Source: Rhizophlyctis rosea (lineage: Eukaryota; Chytridiomycota; Chytridiomycetes; Rhizophlyctidales; Rhizophlyctidaceae). Taken from it: a DNA stretch of 64,000 bases. The stretch covers positions 1-64,000 of the forward strand of contig JADGJC010000167.1 in assembly GCA_027596075.1 (NCBI GenBank), read 5' to 3'. Under the pieces are notes generated by a model. That model was not told where the DNA came from, ran no database searches, and worked only from the letters and a program-made list of their open reading frames with translations. Positions 1-11,569 of the stretch are shown piece by piece. The number at the start of each line of letters is the position of its first letter. The stretch's first letter is position 1. The position numbers and the translations under genes are program-made.

Positions 1-3000
1 TCCCCCCTCTAACTGCCATAACCCAATTCGGCGCCTGCGCCGGCCTCAACTCTACACCCCCAACCGGCGGACTCCTCTCCCTCTCCCCCGCCGAACCTCC
101 AAACCCACCAACCGCCTTCGGCGCCACCGCCGGATCCCTCTGCGGACTCGGATGCGGAACAACCGGCGCATCACCCCCATACGTCCCATTAACATACTCA
201 TTCCCCGCACCATACGACGGCGTCGACTCCTGACTACCGGGATTATACGCCCCACCACCACCACCACTACCTCCCCCAACCCCATCCGAAGACGAACTCT
301 GCGCCGGCGACGGCGTCCGTTCCGCAAACGCCGGATGTTGCTGATGGAGATGATGATGCGGATGGAAATGGTGATGATGTCCTGCACTAACTCCAAACCC
401 CAATCCCTTGCCAGGTAATGACCCGAACTGAACGTGATGCATCTGCTGCGGCTGCGGTTGACCCGGCCCACCCCCACCACTCCTGAAACTCCCCGGACTC
501 CCCGGAACAAAGACGCCCGCAATCCCCTGCTGCGACTGCGACGGACTAGTCGAATACCCGCTTCCAACGGGCGCCGGAGAGTTCCGTCCCCCACCCGCAC
601 CACTAGGTCGTCCCACCGCTCTCGATTGCGGTCCCGGAGATTGCGACCCCATCCGAGATGTACTACTTGTGCTCTCCCGTCCCAAACTATCCCGTCCCAT
701 CGGTGATGATGATACTGGCGGACCAGCGCTAGAGCTCCCACTCGAACTTCTTCCTCCCGCCGCTCCAGCGCTAACCCCAGTATCTCCCTCTACCCCAGGA
801 CTTGCCGGTGCGGCCCCATCCCCACCAACCCCCGAAGCCCTCGCCGACCCACCACCCCTCACTCTCTCCGCCCACTCTCTCCTCGCCCCACTCCTATTAC
901 ACTGCCTAACAGCATTCACAATCTTCTTCCGACTCCCAAAAGTCGTAACCCCCAACTCCTTCAAATCCCCCTCCGACAAACTCAACAGCGTCGGGAAATC
1001 AACCTCCTGATCCACAAAAACCGGAATAAACTTGTCCAAGTCCAACGAATGTAACAACAAACGAATCTGCTGATACGCCTTCGGCCGCTCCCCCTCCAAT
1101 CTAAACAACTCCTCAACAACTTCCTCACTGAATCCCACAACATCCCCTTCTTCCTCGTCCTCTCCTCCTCCCCCACCTCCCAACACCTCCTCACTAAGCC
1201 CACTCCGCCTATCAGCAGGTCCCAACGTCCCCCCAAACTCCCCCTCATCCAACCCGCCCGGCATACTACGACTCAGACTCATTCCCCGAAACTTGGCCGT
1301 CGGAACTCTCACTTGCTCCCCCTTTAACGGCACAGACGTCGGACTAGGCAACTCGTCATCATGAGGCGAAAGCGCCGATCCCAACCCCGTCAAAAGAACC
1401 TCAGAATCAGGCGACATCATATCCTCGTCATCCGGTACATGATGCCCCGACGATCCAGACAACGAATGCTGATGATGATGGTGCCCATGATGCCCATGCA
1501 CGCCACCGCCACCAAACCGTCCAAACACCGTATCCGCCGAACTGGCCCTTTGGAACATGGCGTCTCCCCATCCTGCACCACCACCGCCCTGATTGCTCAT
1601 TACTCTCAACGCAAACGGTCCGCTCCCAACCGTGGTAGCCGCCAACGTGTTGCCCAACATACTCCCACGCCCCGCATCTGGGGACCTCCCATCCCCTCGA
1701 TCGCTCATCTCGCTCAAACTCCGCTTCAACTGCTCGCCGCCGCCGTTGATGTGTACGGACGACGTAGACGGGCGCGGGCCGTCTTCGAACAGTTGTCGGA
1801 GGTTTGGTACCGATTGAGAGGGTTTCGTGGTCTGTTTCAATCCAAAAAGTCAATACCTTCATTCCAATCAAAAAGCAAACACATAAAAAGACCAAACAAA
1901 ACACTCACCCTTCCCAAATCAAACCCAACCCCCATATCATGGAACAAACTATAACTCGCCGGCTCTCCAACCGCCACCCCTCCCCCACCTCCTCCCCCAC
2001 TCCCATTCCCACCCTCCCCAGCCAAAGGCGCCGCCGTAACACTCGCCAAAAGCTTACTATTAAAATGCTGGAACGAATCATAACTCCTCTGCGGCGTCAG
2101 ATTCGCATAACTCCCACTCCTCGGCATACCGCCCACACCACCGCCACTCCCACCCCCCAAATACTCCATCGGAACCTGCTTGCTTCCCAAATACTCCACA
2201 AGCACCTTCCTCGCCCCCTCCCACGCGCTGCTGCCGCGCGGAACGTACATCCAGATCGCGCACTCGGCGGGTTGGGGCTCGTCTGGTGGCGGGGAGTAGA
2301 GGTAGATTTGGACGGAAAAGTCTTGATGAAGGCGGAAAACTAGTTCGGCGAATTCGGGGGAGCGGAGGGCGAAGTGCGCCATGGTTGTTGCGGGGAGATG
2401 GAGGGAGTGGACGTCAGGGATTAAGTCCTATTGAAGGGTTATTTGGAAAAAAACGTTTAGGAAGGGGAAAGGAGTACAAGATGGCATATCGGCGAGGATG
2501 CAAGCAAGAAAAAACCAAAAATCAAGCGGAAAACAACCGATGTACAAAGCTCGATTCTTACCTGCAACTTATGCCTCGCAGCCTGAACCTGCGGCTCCGG
2601 CCCCCCCAACCCAATCTCATCCCCCCCACTCTCCTTCTCCGGAAAAGTCACCTTAACCTTCGTCATAGCCTCCAACTCCCTAATATTCCCTCCCCTCGCC
2701 CCAACAACAACCCGATGCAACTGCCGTGGCACATTAACAACAACATTCACCTCCCCCTTCCCCCCACCAAACATCACCAGCTCCACAACCTCCCCCTTTA
2801 ACGCCTCAAGGTTCGGCGAGTTCTTCGAAGGCGTGCGCGCGATGACGTTGTCTTGGTTTTCAAAGTATCCACCCATGAGGGCGTGTTCCTCGGCGTTTGA
2901 GAATTTGACGTAGACGCCGTGCTTTTTCATGATCCGTTGGATGTTTTTGCCGCCGACCCCGATGATGCGTTTGTGGAAGGCTTCGGGGACGTAGAAGGAG

Positions 3001-5273
3001 ATTTCTGCAGGTAGTTCGTCCTGTAGTATGAAATATTCAAACGTTAATTAGTCGCGGATATATAAAGGATCACACCCAACCATCACCAGCTCCGAAAAAA
3101 CGGCAAAAAGGATTGACACAATAAGCAATCCCCCAAGAATCAAAACAGTCAAAACTCACCTCCAAAAGCGCCAACCCCTCCAAAGCCTTACTCGGATACA
3201 TATTCCACAAATCAATCAACATATTATAATCATTATACCGCGTCTCAAACTTCACATCACTCCCACTCGTCTTAACAATCTTATTAACCTTCCCACTCTT
3301 CTTCCCATTAATAAACTCCCGATGCTCCAACGCCGTCTCCAGCTGTATCTTCGTGCTCCTCACGGGCGCCGCACGGACAAACTCTAATTCTGCGACGCGC
3401 ATGAAGGTGGACTTGACGGCCGCTTCGAGGCCGTAGATTTCGAAGAGGGTGGAGCGGGAGAAGACGACTTCGGCGCGGGCGGATTGGCAGATGCGCCCGA
3501 GGTGGGCGTTTAAAGTTGGGAGTGGGGGGAAGGCTATGGGGGAGGGGGCGCGGGATTGTGGGGGGGTTATTTCGATTACGGCGGCGTAGAAGTCGCAGCA
3601 CTGGTTTCGTAGGGAAAACATAAATCAATGAAATTGTTCCAAAATACTTATCCTACAACTTGCATCCACCCGCTCTGACGTGCGCCAACAATTCATCAAA
3701 AGAAACACGATGCCTCACCATTAGATTCACCGCCCTAATCGCCCGCTCCAAATACACTCCATCGTCGCCAGTCACATGCAGAATATTGCTATTGCTCCCG
3801 AGCAAAGGAATGCTAACAAAGCAGGCATTGTCCGTCATGATCTTCTTAATCTGATCTTTGCAGTTGATCAACATCCAGTCGAGTTTGCGCGGCAGGCAGA
3901 GGATCGCGCGCGTTGCGACAAGGGGTTTCTGAATGGCCGTCAATGCAAAACTTAATGATCCAACTCCGAAAGAGATTGCCGACGGCAAAATTGGCTCCAA
4001 TGTCAAGATACAAAGAACTCACCCTAGTAAAAGCCATCTGCAACAACCGATCCCGCGCCTGCGTCACGCCCATCTGTTCTCCCGTGATATGAATCTGATA
4101 AGGATACTTGTCCGGATCCGCCGCGTCCCCACCGCCTCCAGGCATCCCGCGGTTCGACTGCATGCCGGCAAACGGTGACGGGAGATATATATTTGTCATC
4201 GTGTCGTGCATAACGGCGTCGAGTATACAGCGTTTGCGGCCCGCGATGATGGTTTGGAGTTTCGGATCTAGTTCTACGACTTCGTGGTATAAACCGGACT
4301 ATTGGAGTTGTGATGAGAATGCAAAGTGATTTCGTCATTGAGTGGTGAAACGCAGAAATCAGAAACTCACAAGCTCATCAAACAAAACCAAACACTTCAT
4401 CCGTGCTCTCTCTGCGGCATCGGCACCACCGACGATCTCAACATCCATTGAATCAACATCGGTCGACGAATCACCTGTTACATTCCCACCTCCTCCTGAC
4501 ATGAATCCCGGCGGTGGAATATGATGATGGTGCGGGTGAGGTAGCCGCGGCGGTTTATCGTATGTTTGACTATGTCCCACGCAGGTAATTTGGGTTCGCG
4601 TGCTCTTCATCACGTCATCTAATTTGCGTTTAATGGACAGCCGCATCTCTCCGTTTTCGTTTAGCATGAGGGGGCGGTGAACTTTCACTGTCACCATTAT
4701 CTGTGAAGCCATAAATTATGGTGAGTTGCATGCGATTGTCTACTAAACGCAGTAATTCCACTTCCAGCATAATTATCCAGTCTGACAGCCCGACGACCAT
4801 GGAACATCGGCCAATCTGTTCCATCAAATCCACTCCATCCATCTAAATGTCGCCAAAATACTCTATCACCATGATCTGCCGATCCGCCACTCATCCCATC
4901 TTGCAAGCTACCATGCCGATCGCCAACTATTTCTTCCGCCAATCTCACCCCATCCAACCTGCTGAACTCAATCAAAGCTCACCTGAGTCGGGTTATTTCT
5001 CAATAGCGCGCCCCTGGCAGCCTGCACCTGCCCCGCCGTGCCCGTGACACTTAAAGAGTAATTGAATTCGTACTTGCCCTGTTGCCTGGTGAAGACTGGC
5101 TCTGGCGTGGAAAAGGCGACCTGACATCCGTGCTGGGCTGCAACTTCGTCGCACTGTTGTCGTACGAGGTCTGTGACTTGCGCCTGCAGGGAGGCGGTGC
5201 CCGATTCGATGCCATCATAAGTTGTGACGGGATAGGAGAAAGTTACCGAAGTGATTTGAGCGTGCGGGTCCAT
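1..5273 (-). CDS. Bicaudal-C-like multi-KH plus SAM RNA-binding protein (3' end beyond window)
   Basis: Predicted cytoplasmic mRNA-binding regulator. Exons on the minus strand: 5273-4983, 4700-4371, 4298-4023, 3928-about 3661, about 3603-3160, 3020-2562, 2427-1909, 1831-<1; all checked joins are phase 0 with GT-AG. KH signatures are clear in exon 6: an RIIGVGGKNIQRIM stretch (GxxG = GVGG) and a VVVGARGGNIREL stretch (GxxG = GARG). Exons 1-5 look like further degenerate KH-type folds. Exon 8 encodes a SAM domain (about 890-1085, with LDLDKFIPVF, LSEGDLKELGV and FGSRKKIVNAV). A long Gly/Ser/His/Pro-rich disordered tail stays open to base 1. Several KH domains followed by a SAM domain is the Bicaudal-C arrangement; vigilin has KH domains but no SAM. 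The exon 4/exon 5 junction (3604-3660) has no clean in-phase GT-AG pair and is unresolved. The start at 5273 is the first ATG of an exon that is open in frame. Confidence 0.82.
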
Positions 5274-8200
5274 AGTGAGAAGTGGATCGTGAGAGAGGTG
5301 GGTGTAGGTTTTACGAAATTAGGGTAATGGCGTTTGTTTATAGAGTGGTGGGAGGTATGTTGGTGGAGGAGGGTTGAGGTTATAATGGATATGTTTCTAT
5401 GCTAGGGCTGTGGTATGAGTAATAAAAGACGATATCCGTTTCGTTACGTTTTATGGCGTATTTTCCCGGTATGGTGGTTCGGTATACGATATGGTAATAC
5501 TCCTCAATGACTATGTAACAAGTTGTTGCGCGTCCCCAGGGTATCCTCTAACAACGACCCAGCTGGATATGTTCACACTACTAGACGGATTGCAGACTTC
5601 GCTCCAGTTACCGCATCGCGAAATAGGATAGTTGTTTGAAAATACTCGCTTAACTGTTTGGCAGATTCACCAAGCCAGGGAGAAAAACGAACTTCGCGTG
5701 ATATTATGATGAGAGAGCGGGCGGGGGTAGGGAGAGGGAGTCGCTGCCACGTGTGCGGGTGATTCGGTATGGGTGATGCGGAAGTTTGCTAACGGGGATT
5801 GCGAGATTGGGCGGGTGGTGGGAAAGTTTGCCGGCGAAAGCTATTTTTCAGTGTGGTCTCCCTTTCCCGAAAATCCAAAAATACAAAACCACATCACCAC
5901 ACTGCAATGCACTGTTCCAGGAGAGACGTGTGATGGATCAGTGATCCGCATCCAGGACTGTGGGCCCAATGGTCATGCATGATCGAAAAGACTCACCCAA
6001 CGAGTGCGGCTTGTGCACATGGCACAGCAAATGCGGATTTTCGGGATGACTGGGCCATCCGGCATTGTTGCTCAGGACCCGTGGCTGATATACCACATGA
6101 AAATGGTTCAGCCCCGCGTAAAGGCATCTATTTGTAAGCTTCATTGATGTCATTTATAGTTCTTACAGCCGATAACGTAATTGAGTTGACAGGGTTCTCC
6201 AACACCCCGCAACACTCGCAACGGAGATTGAAGGCGCCAAACAGGAGTACCAGGAAGCATCGAGACCTACCTATTCGTCTGCCTGAGCGCGGAGTCCTTG
6301 GAAGAAACTTTTATCATTCAACTTGATCCTATTTACTTGCCCTGAAATTCAGAGCCCTTACAATATTATGACTTGTCAAGTTCATTTTCGATTGACATGA
6401 TCCTCGCAGTTCGGTAGTTTCGGTCAAAGCACATCCATAAGAGGTTTACAATGCGTACATCCAAAGGAGCTTTCCTTTTTGCGTTGACGCCTGTTTTGGT
6501 GGTTGACATATGTTACGATGGGAAAAAATACGCAATGCTCAGGTGTGCTGTTATGAAGTGGTGGTCTGCAAATCGTGCTATTATCTTGTTTGTTTAGAGC
6601 TACTGAGTGATGACCGGATTGTGGTAAAGGGTACACAATGATCTGCAATGGGCCATACCGTCGGCAAGATATCTCGAAACCGGGGAGCTCTGTACGAATC
6701 AAGTACTTGGTCGCAGTAGCAACTAGTGCAACTGCTCACTGTCAATTTATGATCAAATATTTATTACTATCGCTGTCCACCTTGACACAAACTAAGCCAT
6801 AGAAATGTGAAAGTTTCATTGACCCCATTGAATTCACACACGTTGCATTGGTGATGAACAACTCCAAGGTGGTAACTGCGGTTGATTTCCTGATACCATG
6901 CTCCTTTTTCAACCTCGTGTCGTAACTGGACCATGTTCAGAATTTGATACTTGAGCATACTCCATCACAATCAAGGTTGATAATCGAAGTCTCAGAAGGA
7001 TGATTCGAGTATGATTGGAGCATACCTATCATAGCACGTGAAGTTATCTGATTGTGCGTTGCCGCCGCTAGAGCCAGATAGACAAGTCAGAGGAACGCTG
7101 TGAGCAGTGGCCTAAGATTCAATCTCCCATTCCTCATCCGGCCCGTCCATTTCCAAACGTGTAACTCCCAATCTTGAATATCCCATCAAGATACGCTGAT
7201 CCTTGAATTAGACCGCTTCAAACTCTTTCACTAGAAACTTTGAACAAGTTCATCCACGGGTAATCCCTTCTTTTTGTCTTTTTTCAAGAAGTTTGCGGGC
7301 AGTCAGCCTCTTGTGTAGAATTGCATCAGTGGGATGGTGGAATGATTAATCTGGTCAACGAAATCAATTCCTTTACCACACGTGGGAAATCACAGTGGGC
7401 GTAACCCAAGCTTTGTAAGCCTCCTTTTGGCGCCCACGGCGATGAGCCTGATGTTTGTATAGTACGTATGCCATACTGGTATCGTATTGACTTGGTGGCA
7501 TAGTTGGCAGCTCCGATTGACAATCACTACAATCAGACAGACGGTCACCATATCGCCCGGCATTGCGTCTTAGTCGAGCCCTTTGCGGTCTCTGCCAAAA
7601 TCTTATGTGTGAGGCGCCATGTAGTGTGCCAACGAATTCCGTTTCCAGGATTTCCGGATGTATACTGGAGAGCTGACATGATCTTCACAGAGTATCCCGC
7701 TACTTTTTGCTGTCTCCGAAATTGCGCTTTGCAAATCGTTCGTTTCAAACGCTTTGCACCTCTGCCGTTATCTACCCATTCCATTCATGTCTGGAAGTTG
7801 AACTGGTGACATTAAACGAATTTGGAGCATCACTGAGTCCTGTCGTCAGAACGGTTCATTTGTTTTGTTCGTTTTTCCTAATACAATCCAGCAATATGAC
7901 CAGAAGTCTCTCTCGAGACATGTGCGGCCATCGCCGGACATGGACGGCGATGGCCCTTCGCAAACATAAAGCTTGAACAGCAACTCCCAAAAACCGCATC
8001 CACCTTGACTACCTTTGGTGAATCAACCGCACCCATCAAGAATTTGGGTGGCATGACATAATTGTTCACAGGCAGGGGACATCGTCGCAGATAGCGACAT
8101 GCACAATTCTCAGTATCAAGCTTGAGGAGGCGCAATCAGGAGAAGGGTACGGTTTTTTTTTTGCTCCAAACCATGTAATTCAATTAATTCAATCATCTGA

Positions 8201-9886
8201 AACGGTGGTGCCGTCATCATCTTGATGGTGCATAGCTGTAGCACCGCAATCAAAGCAGGGAATCGTACGTTTGAATGGATCGTCACTCATGACTGGCAGC
8301 CCTGTTGTCTACATGTTCTTCCTAGGGACTGCTTCAAAGAAGAGATATATGAATGATAGTTGAAGTCAGATCATAAGATTCTGAAAAGGATTGCCACGGC
8401 CGACTGTTGCACAGCGCCCGTACTTATCCGAAGAAGTTTGGCAGAACCTTTTTTCGCCTACATAACAAACCAAAACTGCCATGCATTCTATTTCCCACGT
8501 GCGTTCTTGAGCACCGCACCCGGTTTTTTGAGATATGTGGCGAGTGCCTACACACCAATCAGGCTGCAGCGTAATGGCAACGCCGTCATGCCAAAAAAGA
8601 ACGGAATGCATATAATGAATAAAATGCATGGATGGCGCGCTTTTTACCACCATTGTGGGCTGCGGTTGAGATAATGGGTGGTACCATACCATATCATCGA
8701 ACGAGGGCCTCAGTTGTATCATGAAGAAGATTCCAACTGGGTGAGAGGCCATTGGGATGTGAATGAAGAAGGACATCCAACTTCATACTCGCAAAAGACT
8801 TTGATGTCCGCAGAAAGTAACCCATGCAACTTCCATCAAATGGTGACCTTGGAATTCCGAGCATCTCAGACCCCACTTTGTATGTCATGCCCATTCATCG
8901 GTCGAATCCACACAACATTCTCAGATGGCGCGCGCCTCAGTTGTCACATTGCGAGAAGCCGTTCAATTCAAAACAAAAAATCATTACGTTCCGATTCGGC
9001 ATATTTTAGAACAGGCATGCCTGCACCTTGAAGTATTCCACATTTGGCGGGTTATCCAAACTCTATCTTATGTCTGATGCAAATACCGGAGATCACCATG
9101 CCATCGGCTCCTTCATGCCTGCTCTGACGACGGGTATGCCAAAATCGTTTGATGACTAGTGCACGACAGCTTCTGATCGCGGAGATTAAGTATGTTTGAT
9201 GAAATGCTCAGGATATCTAATGATGCGCTCCAATTCACATCAACCTGCATTGCACCCGTTACTTTTCTCTCGTCAATGGTCATTAATGAGTTTGATGCAT
9301 ACAACGGAGTCACCAGGTCTGCCATATATTTCAAAACGTCACCAACCACGCCGTTTACCTGCGTCAAGATCTTGCATGACGGCATGTCACGGACCTCATA
9401 TCGAACACGTTCGGATGGCAAAAAGTACCACACCGTTGCAATCGGCGCCGTGAAGCTTTGGAACTTGAGACGTCATGGCATTTAGACCACCATGTAGGCA
9501 AAGCGCGCTGGAGGAAGAGATTACTATTCCGGGATTCAATTCCTCAGGAGGTGTACAACCGCCACACAAAGCGCAGTCTGGTGCCGTTCCAGAAATGGTG
9601 TTGTTGCCTTGCTTGACATTACTCCACCTCCAAATAGGAAGGCATTTCTCCCTTCCCCGTCTCGGACTTCTCCGATAATCGAACACAAAAATGATGGACC
9701 TTGCGGGTCCTGTCTGGAGCATCAGATGCATCAAGTGCATCACAATTTTCCCCACAGACCGAGCAGCCGACACCTTCATCCAACAGATGAATAAATAGTG
9801 AGTTGATAAACCTCTAGCACCCGCTGCGACCTTTGAACCTGCAAAACCAAGTTTTCGTAAAGGATACCATCTCCTCAGGAACAACC
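5274..9886. other. Long stretch without a supported gene
   Basis: About 4.6 kb between the KH/SAM gene and the LPMO gene. Only short open frames on both strands (none above about 160 codons) are present. None shows a recognisable domain, a signal peptide or a credible set of splice sites. Base composition is more AT-balanced than the flanking genes. I saw no terminal repeats, long direct repeats or tRNA/rRNA signatures. It may be intergenic DNA or a very old mobile-element relic, but nothing visible decides this. Confidence 0.5.
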
Positions 9887-11012
9887 ATGTTCTTCAAATC
9901 GACTGCCCTCTCCGTGCTGGCCTTGTTCGCCTCTGCAAATGCTCATTACCACATCGCAAACATTGACGGTCAAACCAATTGTCTCCGTCCGTTGGTGCCG
10001 AACGGAGGCCAAAACAACCCCGTCACGGGCGATGCCATCTCCGTAAGTTCCTGTGCAATTGACTTCATCCACCCATCTACCATGCGTTCAACATCAACCC
10101 AACAGAGCTCGGCCATCATGTGCGGCGCCAATTCGGCTTCCGCCAACCCCGCCGCCGCGAAATGTACGTACGCCGCGGGATCCACACTCACCGCACAATA
10201 CGACCCGAACGGCGCTTGGCACATTGGCCCATGCTATGCTTACATCTCGTCCGACAACGGAAAGAGCTGGGCCAAGATCTTCCAGGACTACAAGAAAACC
10301 AGCGCGGGATGGTGCAATGACCGGTGGTTGGCGAATGACAAGAAGTTGAGGTGGGTGATCAATAGCGCATCGTTGAAACCCCATTACTACAACCCGCCGT
10401 CATGAAAACAAAACCTCACATCAATCTCATACAGCTTCACGATCCCCCCTCAACTCCCCTCCGGAAACTACGTCATCCGCATCGAATCCATCGCCATCCA
10501 CAACGCCCAATCCGCCGGCGGTGCTCAGATCTACGTCACCTGCGCCGACCTCACCATAACCGGTGGAGGTTCCACCCCTCCTTCCCCACTCACCACCTTC
10601 CCCGGCGCATACGGCCCCAGCACTCCCGGCATTCAGTGGAACCCCTACAGCGGCGACCAATCCCTCTACCCCGCTGTCGGACCGGCTTTGGCGTACTCGG
10701 GTAGCAGCGGTGGTGGTAGTTCTAACCCGTGAGTATATCACTTTCGTTGATGCCGCAGCGTCCCTCACTCCAACTAATATCATCGTCATCACTCAATCCA
10801 GACCCTCCTCTACCCAACAACCCCCTCGCACCACGACCACCACCACCAGCATCGTCCAACCTCCCCGCACCACAACCACAACCACCACCGCCCCAGCAAA
10901 CTGCGCAGCCAAATACGCCCAATGCGGCGGACAAGGCTGGACGGGTGCAACATGCTGCTCATCGGGCTCAACCTGCAAGGCTTCAAACGCCTATTATTCT
11001 CAGTGCTTGTAA
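9887..11012 (+). CDS. AA9 lytic polysaccharide monooxygenase with C-terminal CBM1
   Basis: Secreted copper enzyme that oxidatively cleaves cellulose or related beta-glucans. Exons 9887-10042, 10106-10350, 10435-10728, 10802-11012 (GT-AG, phases agree) give 301 aa. Residues 1-19 are a signal peptide; cleavage exposes His20 (HYHIANIDG), the N-terminal histidine of the copper brace. The second brace histidine is His91 in WHIGPC, and the conserved C-terminal core reads [18 protein letters not shown], where Tyr is the expected axial ligand. A Pro/Thr-rich linker leads to a CBM1 of about 36 residues ([14 protein letters not shown] ... YYSQCL). Total length and order match AA9-CBM1 enzymes. Without the second intron the frame would stop early at 10403, which is why the 10351-10434 intron was chosen. 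Upstream DNA shows no recognised regulatory site. Confidence 0.93.
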
Positions 11013-11569
11013 GTTGCTCATATGCTACATGAGCTTACAGACAAGCAAATGTATACCCTTGTATGTGATGCGAAGGAGCAATAAGATCAACGTATCGGTG
11101 AGGAGGGCTGGTCCCTCCCGGATCGCCCGATTCCTTTTCCTCTCCGCGTCTTCCCATTGCAATGCTCGACAAGCTTTCACCAAAATCCCTAACCCCAACC
11201 CTGTTCTCAAATCCGTTGGGTTGCACAGAACCACACCCTGAATGGATGTCATCACTAATAAGGCCACAGCCAACACCCTACATATCATCATCACATCCAT
11301 TTCTTTCTCGTTCAACTTCAGCACTTGCAATTTCCACATCACCCACGTCTTGACTTGATGGAGAAAAAGGACGTATCCATAAATCAGACGGTATTCCATT
11401 TAGAAAATATCCGGGACCATTCCAGACATCAAAAGTCGCGGAAACGACACCAATCACTTGCATTTATTTACAAACAAACCACTGCCAGCATGTTACAAAA
11501 CCTATCATTACACCCTCCAAACGCCCCCCTTCTTCGCACAAAACCCAAACCCAACCCCACACCACCCAC
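11013..11569. other. Convergent intergenic region
   Basis: The 3' flanks of the LPMO gene (+) and the MED25-like gene (-). No coding capacity is supported; open frames on either strand are short and lack features. Confidence 0.5.

Noticed and set aside
8366..8776. 136-codon minus-strand open frame
   Set aside because: Overlaps an equally long frame on the other strand; no motif or splice structure supports either.
9396..9884. 162-codon minus-strand open frame upstream of the LPMO gene
   Set aside because: No domain, no compositional sign of coding, and it occupies the LPMO promoter; the longest of several chance frames in the gene-free block.
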